A stretch of 10,565 nt of DNA from JBFHNV01 sp965365655. Its GTDB lineage: Bacteria; Pseudomonadota; Gammaproteobacteria; HK1. Positions 5,686 to 10,565 of the stretch are shown piece by piece. Both the position numbers and the translations under genes were made by a program. The stretch is from positions 1 through 10,565 of the forward strand of contig CBDUCN010000177.1 in assembly GCA_965365655.1 (NCBI GenBank). Direction: 5' to 3'. The notes beneath the pieces are model-generated. The model worked only from the letters and a program-made list of their open reading frames with translations, was not told the DNA's origin and did not search any database. Position 1 is the stretch's first letter. The number at the start of each line of letters is the position of its first letter.

Positions 5686-7317
5686 TCAGCGGATCGGAAG
5701 CTTCGCCAGCGTGCGGCCCTGGCGCTCCGCCTTGCGCCGGCGCTCCACCAGCGGCGGGCACCGGTACGCGTTCCAGAACGTGACCTGGCAGTCCAGGCAG
5801 TAGTGGCACTCGTTGGCGTTGATCTCGCCGGTGGTGCGGATGGCCTGCGAAGGACACTCCGTGGCGCAGGTCTGACATGGGCGGCCGCACTCCTTGCGCC
5901 GGCGCAGCCAGTCGAAGATCCGGAAGTGCGCCGGGATCGTCAGCGCCGCGCCGAGCGGGCACAGGTACTTGCAGAACAGCTTGCCGTTCACCGCGGACAC
6001 CGCGACCAGCGCGAGCGCGTACGCGACGAAGGGCCAGGCACGGTCGAAGCGCAGCGCGAACACGGTCTTGAACGGCTCGACCTCCGCGTAGCGGACCGCT
6101 TCCGGAAGCGACTGCAGGGACAGCCCGAACAGCGCGAGCAGGATCACGTACTTGAGCGCGACCAGCCGCTCGTGCACCAGCGCCGGAAACGGGAGCTGCG
6201 GCACGCGCAGCGTCTGCGCTGCCTTGTTCACGAGCTCCTGCAGCGCGCCGAACGGACACAGCCAGCCGCAGAACACGCCGCGCCCCCACAGCAGCAGCGA
6301 CACCGCGACGAAGCACCACAGCACGAACACCATCGGCTCGATCAGGAAGGTTTCCCAGCGGAAGTCGCGCACCGCCGCGTGAACGAACGTGAGCACGTTG
6401 ACGACCGAGAGCTGGGCGAGGCCGTACCAGCCGATGAAGAGCACGGTGTAGAGGAGGAAGGAGATGCGCACCGCGCGCAACGCGCGCGGGTAACGCGTGA
6501 TCCAGTCCTGCACGAACAGCACCGCCGTGAGCAGCGCCAGGCCGGCGCCCAGGACCCACATACGCGGCGTGCGCAGCGCCCACACCTCCTTCCACAGCGG
6601 CGGCGGCGATTCGTCCATGCCGGGCGCTCCGTCCCGGGCCGCGTCCGTCACCGGCATCGTCGCGCCCGGATCCGCGCCCGTCGCGGCGCCGCCGGCGATG
6701 CCGGGCGGCGCCGCGGCACCGGTCGCGGCCGCGATCCCCGCCGCGGCACCGCGTGCGTCCAGCGGCAGTCCGCGCGACCTCGCGACGGCCTGCACCGAGC
6801 GCAGGATCGACGCGTTCAGCACCATCATCGTGATGGTCGCGCCGCTGATGCCGTCCAGCGCCACCGTGCCCGCGCGCGGCCGTGCGCCGATCGTGAAGCG
6901 CTCGCCCACCGCGTGCCCTTCGTACTGCGCGGTGAAGCGCGCCAGCGCGTCGTCGGAGACGCCGATCACCAGGATCGGCTCCTCGTGGCGCACGATGCGC
7001 ACCCCGCGCACGACGCCCGCGGCGTCGAGGCCCACGAGCACGCTGATCGGCTTGCCCGAGTACGCGGGGATCGGGGTCACGCGGTCGGTGAGCAGCGCGA
7101 AGCCGAGCAGCCCGCCGTCACCGCTGACCACGGCCGCCGGCGGGTCCCCCTCGAGCGGGCCGATCTGCGTCGCGCGCGGGAAGATCTCGCGCACCGCGTC
7201 CTCGAATTCCGCGGCGCGCGCCGCGGGCGCGGCCGCGAGGGCCAGCAACAGGCAGCAGCACGCGGCGCGCGTCGCACGCGCGCCGCCACGTCGGGGCACT
7301 GCGGCGCGACGGTTCAT
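5686..7317 (-). CDS. nirI: Compact NirI/NosR-family FMN-binding membrane iron-sulfur protein
   Basis: The product has 543 residues, shorter than typical NirI or NosR (roughly 640-750). Residues 1-35 form an export signal ending ARA. Residues about 37-180 are a periplasmic FMN-binding domain with YSGKPISVLVGLD, HEEPILVIG and DGISGAT (158-161 SGAT, where Thr161 is the expected covalent FMN site). About 184-236 is a Gly/Ala/Pro-rich linker. Membrane segments follow at about 252-270, 284-306, 325-345, 386-403 and 427-445. CGWLCPFG (Cys350, Cys354) and CKYLCPLG (Cys449, Cys453) are the family CxxxCP motifs. Two 4Fe-4S motifs close the protein: Cys477, 481, 484, 488 and Cys504, 507, 510, 520. Family members move electrons across the membrane and support nirS or nosZ activity or expression. 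The place just upstream of nirS favours NirI. ATG 7317 is chosen; ATG 7353 lies inside the Dnr-type box. Confidence 0.85.
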   Translation of the reverse strand: MNRRAAVPRRGGARATRAACCCLLLALAAAPAARAAEFEDAVREIFPRATQIGPLEGDPPAAVVSGDGGLLGFALLTDRVTPIPAYSGKPISVLVGLDAAGVVRGVRIVRHEEPILVIGVSDDALARFTAQYEGHAVGERFTIGARPRAGTVALDGISGATITMMVLNASILRSVQAVARSRGLPLDARGAAAGIAAATGAAAPPGIAGGAATGADPGATMPVTDAARDGAPGMDESPPPLWKEVWALRTPRMWVLGAGLALLTAVLFVQDWITRYPRALRAVRISFLLYTVLFIGWYGLAQLSVVNVLTFVHAAVRDFRWETFLIEPMVFVLWCFVAVSLLLWGRGVFCGWLCPFGALQELVNKAAQTLRVPQLPFPALVHERLVALKYVILLALFGLSLQSLPEAVRYAEVEPFKTVFALRFDRAWPFVAYALALVAVSAVNGKLFCKYLCPLGAALTIPAHFRIFDWLRRRKECGRPCQTCATECPSQAIRTTGEINANECHYCLDCQVTFWNAYRCPPLVERRRKAERQGRTLAKLPIR

Positions 7318-7323
7318 CGCGCG

Positions 7324-7366
7324 ATTAGGTCGAGGGGCGCTCCCCGCGATCATTGACCTGGGTCAA
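7324..7366 (-). promoter_or_regulatory. Promoter of the NirI-like gene with Dnr/FNR-type box
   Basis: TTGAC-CTGG-GTCAA occupies 7353-7366, a match to the FNR/Dnr pattern and nearly identical to the nirS box (one base differs in the spacer). A -10-like hexamer CCTAAT lies at 7329-7324 on the minus strand. With a class II activator geometry (-41.5 from the box centre at 7359.5), transcription would begin at about 7317-7318, right at the ATG. Co-regulation with nirS is inferred. The box lies in the 138-bp gap shared with the divergent TPM gene and, being near-palindromic, could also affect that side. No matching -10 is seen there at the right distance. Confidence 0.78.
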
Positions 7367-7391
7367 GGCTCCGCGCGCCCCCGGCCGCGGC

Positions 7392-7420
7392 TTGCCCCCC
7401 CGCCGGGCCGCGACTACGCT
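7392..7420 (+). promoter_or_regulatory. Possible sigma-70-like promoter of the TPM operon
   Basis: TTGCCC (7392-7397) and TACGCT (7415-7420) are 17 bp apart and lie 36 bp before ATG 7456. Each hexamer matches the consensus only partly (4/6 and 3/6). In DNA this GC-rich such matches are weak evidence. I list it because it is the only plausible pair I found in the gap in this orientation. Confidence 0.22.
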
Positions 7421-7455
7421 GGCACGCCATCGCTGCCGGCGGCCCGACGACGAAC

Positions 7456-7905
7456 ATGACGCGCAGCAACGCCCCCGAGGCGTTCCTCACCGACGACGAG
7501 CGCACGGCCGTGGAGATGCGGATCGCGGCCGCCGAGCAGCTCACGTCGGCCGAGATCAAGGTGGTGCTGGTCCGCCGCTGCTGGCTGGGTATCGAGCGCC
7601 GCGCGAGGCAGATCTTCCGCAAGCTGGGCCTGGACGCGACGGAGCACCGCAACTGCGTGCTGATCCTGCTCGCGACGCGGGATCGCGAGTTCCTGATCCA
7701 CGGCGACGCGGGCGTCGACGCGCGGATCGGTCCCGGCTACTGGGACGAGGTGCGCGACGCGATGGCGCGCGAGTTCCAGGCGGACCGCTTCGGCGACGGC
7801 CTGGGGATCGGCGTGCAGATGCTGGGCACCCGCCTCGCGGCGCTGTTCCCGCGCCGCGACGGCGACGCCGACGAGATCGACAACGCGATCGTGTTCGAGC
7901 CCTGA
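7456..7905 (+). CDS. TPM-domain protein, small cytoplasmic form
   Basis: The product has 149 residues with no signal peptide or membrane segment. It fits the TPM family (TLP18.3/Psb32/MOLO-1). LTDDERTAVEMRIAAAEQLTSAEIKVVLVRR (about 11-41) resembles the opening helix and first strand of the domain, NCVLILLATRDREFLIHGDAGVDARIG (about 66-92) the central strands with the usual DRE turn, and WDEVRDAMAREFQADRFGDGLGIGVQMLGTRLAALFP (about 96-131) the closing helices. In many bacteria such short TPM proteins stand beside a longer exported one, often with lemA; here the longer one follows 94 bp downstream and lemA is absent. Biochemical function is not known for this type. ATG 7456 is the natural start, although the ribosome binding site is poor. 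It is divergent from the NirI-like gene. Confidence 0.78.
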   Translation: MTRSNAPEAFLTDDERTAVEMRIAAAEQLTSAEIKVVLVRRCWLGIERRARQIFRKLGLDATEHRNCVLILLATRDREFLIHGDAGVDARIGPGYWDEVRDAMAREFQADRFGDGLGIGVQMLGTRLAALFPRRDGDADEIDNAIVFEP

Positions 7906-7913
7906 GCCACCGC

Positions 7914-7937
7914 TGGCCGCGCCCGGGCGCGCGGTCA
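7914..7937 (+). other. GC-rich hairpin between the two TPM genes
   Basis: TGGCCGCGC (7914-7922) pairs with GCGCGGTCA (7929-7937): nine pairs including one G-U, with a 6-nt loop CCGGGC. It begins 9 bp after the first TPM stop codon. No T run follows, so it is not a convincing terminator. It may limit read-through or be chance in very GC-rich DNA. Confidence 0.3.
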
Positions 7938-7999
7938 AGAATCCCCCGCACCGTGCCGAAACATCGGGAGACGACCACCGTGACGGAGGCTGCCGCCCC

Positions 8000-8842
8000 G
8001 TGCTGACGCCCCGCCGTTCATCGCCGGCCCGCCTGTCCCGCGGCGCGTGCGTGCTGCTGCTCGCGCTCGCGTCCACGCACGCGGGCGCGCGGGCCGGCGA
8101 TCGCGACGCCAGCGCCGGCGTCGCGCCGGTCGAGGACTTCGCGCCGTTCCCGCAGCCCGACGCCGGCTACGTGACCGACCTCGGTGCGCTTCTCACGACC
8201 GACCAGGAGGAGCGCATCGAGCGCTGGCTGTGGCAGGTCGAGAGCCGCTCCGGCGTCGAGATCATCGTCGTGACGCTGCGCTCCATCGCGGACTACCCCG
8301 GCACGCCGAATGCGAGCATCGAGCGCTTCGCGAGCGCGCTGTTCGACCGCTACGGGATCGGCAACCTGCCGTCCGACGACGGCGTGCTGCTGCTGGTCGC
8401 GGCCGGCGACCGCAAGGCGCGCATCGAGCTGGGCAAGGGCTACGGCGCGACGCGCGACCGGGACGCGGCGCGCATCATGGACGACGTGATCGTGCCGGAG
8501 TTCCGCGGCGGCGACTTCCCGGCCGGCATCGAGGCCGGCGTGAAGGCCATCGCCGAGGAGTTCGCCGGCGCCCGCATCGGCTTCGACTGGCTGCTGCTGG
8601 CGCTCGTGCTCGCGGTCCCGGCGCTCGCGCTGATCGCGTTCAGCCTGTTCCGCAACGGCAAGCGGGGCTGGGGCTGGATCGTCGTCGGGCTGCTGATCAT
8701 CGTCGTGCTCGTGATCGTGTACATGCTGATGCAGATCGTTCGGCACCTGCCCGACACGCGCAGCCGTGGCTGGTCGTCCGGCGGCCTGGGCGGGTTCGGC
8801 GGCGGATCGTCCGGCGGCGGCGGCGCGACCGGCTCGTGGTGA
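8000..8842 (+). CDS. Exported TPM-domain (YgcG-like) membrane protein
   Basis: The product has 280 residues. A signal peptide covers about 1-32 (arginines, then a Leu/Ala core, GARA). The TPM domain spans about 55-190: GYVTDLGALLTTDQEERIERWL (56-77), GVEIIVVTLRSI (85-96), GIGNLPSDDGVLLLVAAGDRKARIELGKGYG (119-149), and DDVIVPEFRGGDFPAGIEAGVKAIAEEF (161-188). Two membrane helices follow at about 196-217 and 225-247. The tail is Gly/Ser-rich, GGFGGGSSGGGGATGSW, the usual ending of YgcG-type proteins. The domain is thus probably outside the cytoplasmic membrane, with the tail after the second helix. The role is not known; TPM proteins are discussed in membrane stress and photosystem repair. Start GTG 8000 has GGAGG 10 nt upstream and precedes the signal peptide. 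The zinc-ribbon gene begins 10 bp after the stop, suggesting one operon. Confidence 0.88.
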   Translation: MLTPRRSSPARLSRGACVLLLALASTHAGARAGDRDASAGVAPVEDFAPFPQPDAGYVTDLGALLTTDQEERIERWLWQVESRSGVEIIVVTLRSIADYPGTPNASIERFASALFDRYGIGNLPSDDGVLLLVAAGDRKARIELGKGYGATRDRDAARIMDDVIVPEFRGGDFPAGIEAGVKAIAEEFAGARIGFDWLLLALVLAVPALALIAFSLFRNGKRGWGWIVVGLLIIVVLVIVYMLMQIVRHLPDTRSRGWSSGGLGGFGGGSSGGGGATGSW

Positions 8843-8852
8843 GGCGCCCGGC

Positions 8853-9584
8853 ATGAAGTGCCCCAAGTGCGACGACGCGGCGCTGGTCCCGCGCAAGGTC
8901 AAGGGCGCCGGCACGGAGCTGGACCGGTGCCCGTCCTGCAAGGGGCTGTGGTTCGACGACGGCGAGCTGCCCGAGGTGCTGGGCGCGCCCGGCCCGAGCC
9001 CGCGCGTGCCACCGCAGGCGAAGCGCCGCGACCTCGCGTGCCCGCGCTGCGGCGAGCCGCTGTACACCTGCTGCTACCCCGGCACCGTGGTGCTGGTGGA
9101 ACGCTGCAAGGCGTGCGCCGGAACCTGGCTGGACGACCGCGAGATCAACCGCGTGCACGCCGCCCGCGCGAGCGCGGACGCGGCCGCCGCGCGGCAGGCG
9201 CAGACCGCGGCGCAGGAGTTCGAGCTGCCCGGCGCCGACGGCGGCCGCGAGCCGGCCGGCGGCGATGCCGCACGCGCGCCGGCCGTGCGTCGGCCGCCCC
9301 CGTTGCCCCCGCGGCCGGCCCGTGCGTCCACGCCGCCCGCGTCCGAAACGGTGCGCCCGATGATGCGCTGCCCCAAGTGCGCCGCGACGGTGCCGAAGGA
9401 CGACGAGTGCGCGCAGTGCGGCGTGATCGTCGAGAAGTACCTCGCCGCCGAGGCGCGGCGGCGCGATCGCGAGCAGCGGCTCGCCGAGGAGTTCCCCGAA
9501 GGCCAGGGACTCAAGGGCCGCCTGCTGCGTTTCGTCAACGGCACCATCGAGCGCTTCACCGGCTGGGACGTGAGCGGCGCCTGA
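8853..9584 (+). CDS. Triple zinc-ribbon protein (TFIIB-type zinc fingers)
   Basis: The product has 243 residues, with no signal peptide and no membrane segment. The first ribbon is Cys3, Cys6, Cys26, Cys29 with CPSCKGLWFDDGEL, a typical zf-TFIIB domain. The second is Cys63, Cys66, Cys85, Cys88 with CKACAGTWLDDREI, and has an extra CC pair at 73-74. A disordered Ala/Pro/Arg-rich linker covers about 104-168. The third ribbon is Cys173, Cys176, Cys186, Cys189, ending CGVIVEKY. The C-terminus is charged (EARRRDREQRLAEEFPEG), then hydrophobic-basic. Zinc binding is well supported; the partner, whether nucleic acid or protein, is unknown. Start: ATG 8853, with GAGG 8 nt upstream; homology begins at once with MKCPKC. 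Ten bases separate it from the TPM gene, so the two are likely cotranscribed. Confidence 0.83.
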   Translation: MKCPKCDDAALVPRKVKGAGTELDRCPSCKGLWFDDGELPEVLGAPGPSPRVPPQAKRRDLACPRCGEPLYTCCYPGTVVLVERCKACAGTWLDDREINRVHAARASADAAAARQAQTAAQEFELPGADGGREPAGGDAARAPAVRRPPPLPPRPARASTPPASETVRPMMRCPKCAATVPKDDECAQCGVIVEKYLAAEARRRDREQRLAEEFPEGQGLKGRLLRFVNGTIERFTGWDVSGA

Positions 9585-9638
9585 ACCGCTGTCCGGAGCG
9601 CCGCGTCCCGCGCCGATGGATCCCGCGCGCGGCCTGCG

Positions 9639-9691
9639 GCAGGCTTGCGCCGAGCGGCGAAGCCTGCGACCCGCGAGCCCGCCGGCTTCGC
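9639..9691 (+). repeat. Overlapping inverted repeats with alternative pairings
   Basis: GCAGGCTT (9639-9646) pairs with AAGCCTGC (9660-9667), and inside it CGCC (9648-9651) pairs with GGCG (9656-9659). The second arm, extended as GCGAAGCC (9657-9664), can instead pair with GGCTTCGC (9684-9691). A further copy of GCCTGC lies at 9632-9637. The two hairpins exclude each other. They lie in the 158-bp gap between the zinc-ribbon gene and the P-loop gene. No T run follows either, so a simple terminator is not shown. Confidence 0.4.
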
Positions 9692-9742
9692 ACCGTCCAC
9701 GGCACAGGCTCGCGCCCGATCACGCAACGGCGACGCGGCGCA

Positions 9743-10565
9743 GTGCACACCCGGCAGGTGACGAGCTCCGAATGCCCGCAGCGCATCCTCGCGCTCGGCG
9801 GGCGCGTGCTGCTGGCCGGCCCCCCGGGCTGCGGCAAGTCCACGCTCGCGCGTGAGCTGGCCGGCGCGCTCGACCGGCTCGGCCACGCGCCGGCGTGCAT
9901 CGGCGCCGATCCCGGCTCGCCGGGCTTCGGCGTGCCCGGCGCGGTGTGCCTGGGCGAGTGGCGCGACGGCGACTGGCGCCTCGCCGGCGCCGAGGCGCTG
10001 TGCACGCTCGACGCCGGGCGCTTCCGGCTGCCGCTCGCCGAGGCCGTGCGCCGGCTCGCGGCGCGCGCGCACGGGCCGCTGATCGTCGACGGGCCCGGCG
10101 TCGTGCGCGGCGTCGCCGGGGCCGAGCTGCTGGACGCGATCGCCGCGGCGTCCGGCCTCACCGCCGTCGTGCTCGTCGCGCACGCCGGGCCCCAGCCGCT
10201 GCTCGCGGCCGCGCTGCACGCGCTGGGCCTGCCGGTGCTCGCGGTCGCGGGGGCGGACGCCGCGCGCCGGCCGGGCAAGCGCGCGCGCGCCCGCCAGCGC
10301 ACGCGGCTGTGGGACGCGTTCCTCGCCGGCGCCGCGGAGCACGTCGTCGACACGTCGCAGGTCCCCGTGCTCGGCACGCCGCCGCCGCTCACGGCTCACG
10401 AGCAGTGGCGCGGGCGCCAGGCCGCGCTGATCGGCGCGCGCGGCGCGACGCTCGCGATCGGCGAGATCGACGCGATCGAGGCCGTCGGCGGCGTCGACGC
10501 GACACACGGCACGCGCATCCGCGTGCGCGCGAGCGCGGTGCCGGGCGCGCCGCACGGCGCCGGGT
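9743..10565 (+). CDS. Clp1/Grc3-like P-loop protein, possible polynucleotide 5'-kinase (partial, 3' end outside window)
   Basis: The reading frame stays open to the window end (274 residues visible) and is not stopped by any codon. GRVLLAGPPGCGKSTLA (about 20-36) is a Walker A loop with Lys32. CIGADPGSPGFGVPGAVCLG (52-71) resembles the Clp1/Grc3 segment DxDxGQxxxxxPG, with Ser59 where Gln is usual. LIVDGPGVVRGVAGAELLDAI (113-133) looks like Walker B and the TpGwv.G segment that follows in that family. VVLVAHAG and a basic stretch RPGKRARARQRTRLW (177-191) come after. This suggests the CLP1_P kinase family, which phosphorylates RNA or DNA 5'-hydroxyls, but the altered motif leaves other P-loop NTPases possible. 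Start is uncertain: GTG 9743 or GTG 9758, neither with a clear ribosome binding site. It is not evidently part of the preceding operon. Confidence 0.68.
   Translation, partial: MHTRQVTSSECPQRILALGGRVLLAGPPGCGKSTLARELAGALDRLGHAPACIGADPGSPGFGVPGAVCLGEWRDGDWRLAGAEALCTLDAGRFRLPLAEAVRRLAARAHGPLIVDGPGVVRGVAGAELLDAIAAASGLTAVVLVAHAGPQPLLAAALHALGLPVLAVAGADAARRPGKRARARQRTRLWDAFLAGAAEHVVDTSQVPVLGTPPPLTAHEQWRGRQAALIGARGATLAIGEIDAIEAVGGVDATHGTRIRVRASAVPGAPHGAG

Noticed and set aside
5576..6595. N-terminal extension of the nirS frame
   Set aside because: The extension overlaps the NirI-like gene in another frame and crosses the nirS promoter. NirS begins at ATG 5575 with a strong ribosome binding site and a signal peptide.
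7318..7353. Start of the NirI-like gene at ATG 7353
   Set aside because: This ATG overlaps the Dnr-type box, upstream of any transcript start that box could drive. The signal peptide begins naturally at ATG 7317.
5512..7356. A 614-codon open frame on the plus strand opposite the NirI-like gene
   Set aside because: Its translation is Arg/His/Ala-rich with no domain, as expected opposite a high-GC gene. The minus-strand frame has a signal peptide, membrane helices and Cys motifs.
8766..8852. Upstream extension of the zinc-ribbon protein to GTG 8766
   Set aside because: It would overlap the Gly-rich end of the TPM gene in another frame. ATG 8853 has a GAGG site and begins directly with the first zinc ribbon.
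9616..9855. A 79-codon plus-strand frame starting ATG 9616
   Set aside because: It overlaps the Walker A region of the P-loop gene in another frame, has no ribosome binding site and is Arg/Ala/Pro-rich.
9074..10555. A 493-codon open frame on the minus strand
   Set aside because: It lies opposite the zinc-ribbon and P-loop genes and encodes low-complexity Arg/Ala-rich sequence. The plus-strand frames carry clear motifs.

Overview
The window is a high-GC (about 70% by eye) bacterial segment dominated by the genes for cytochrome cd1 nitrite reductase (NirS) and its heme d1 cofactor. NirS-type denitrification, a NirI/NosR-family membrane protein, and FNR/Dnr-type palindromes of the form TTGAC-N4-GTCAA all point to a denitrifying Pseudomonadota, most likely beta- or gammaproteobacterial. 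I cannot name the genus.

Left part (1-5688, all minus strand). Read in the direction of transcription, the order is nirS (5575-3842), nirE/cobA (3771-2968), nirC (2971-2597), nirF (2600-1401), then three AsnC/Lrp-fold siroheme decarboxylase subunits: NirG-like (1444-932), NirH/L-like (941-423) and NirD-like (412 to beyond the window start). From nirE onward the genes are packed: two 4-bp ATGA stop/start overlaps, one 44-bp overlap and one 10-bp overlap, followed by a gap of only 10 bp before the last gene. A GC-rich hairpin (3802-3830) separates nirS from the biosynthetic genes, so the reductase can probably be made in excess over the enzymes that make its cofactor. NirE makes precorrin-2, the decarboxylase subunits trim siroheme, NirF acts later in d1 synthesis in the periplasm, NirC is a small periplasmic cytochrome c, and NirS is the terminal reductase.

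Middle part (5689-7455). A compact NirI/NosR-type protein (7317-5686, minus) carries a periplasmic FMN-binding domain with an SGAT motif, membrane segments, two CxxxCP motifs and two cytoplasmic 4Fe-4S motifs. It lies directly upstream of nirS and has its own Dnr-type box at 7353-7366. The nirS promoter has a perfect 20-bp palindrome at 5645-5664. Both boxes sit where a class II FNR-type activator would be expected.

Right part (7456-10565, plus strand). A small TPM-domain protein, an exported TPM (YgcG-like) membrane protein and a protein with three zinc ribbons form a likely operon, divergent from the NirI-like gene. After a 158-bp gap with alternative stem-loops comes the start of a Clp1/Grc3-like P-loop protein that runs off the window. 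These genes have no obvious link to denitrification.

The many other long open frames are products of GC richness. I saw no tRNA, rRNA, CRISPR or insertion sequence. Most of the content is a recognisable denitrification locus. The less ordinary points are the shortened NirI-like protein and its possible leaderless start, the NirF without a lipobox cysteine, and the TPM/zinc-ribbon module beside a Dnr-type box.
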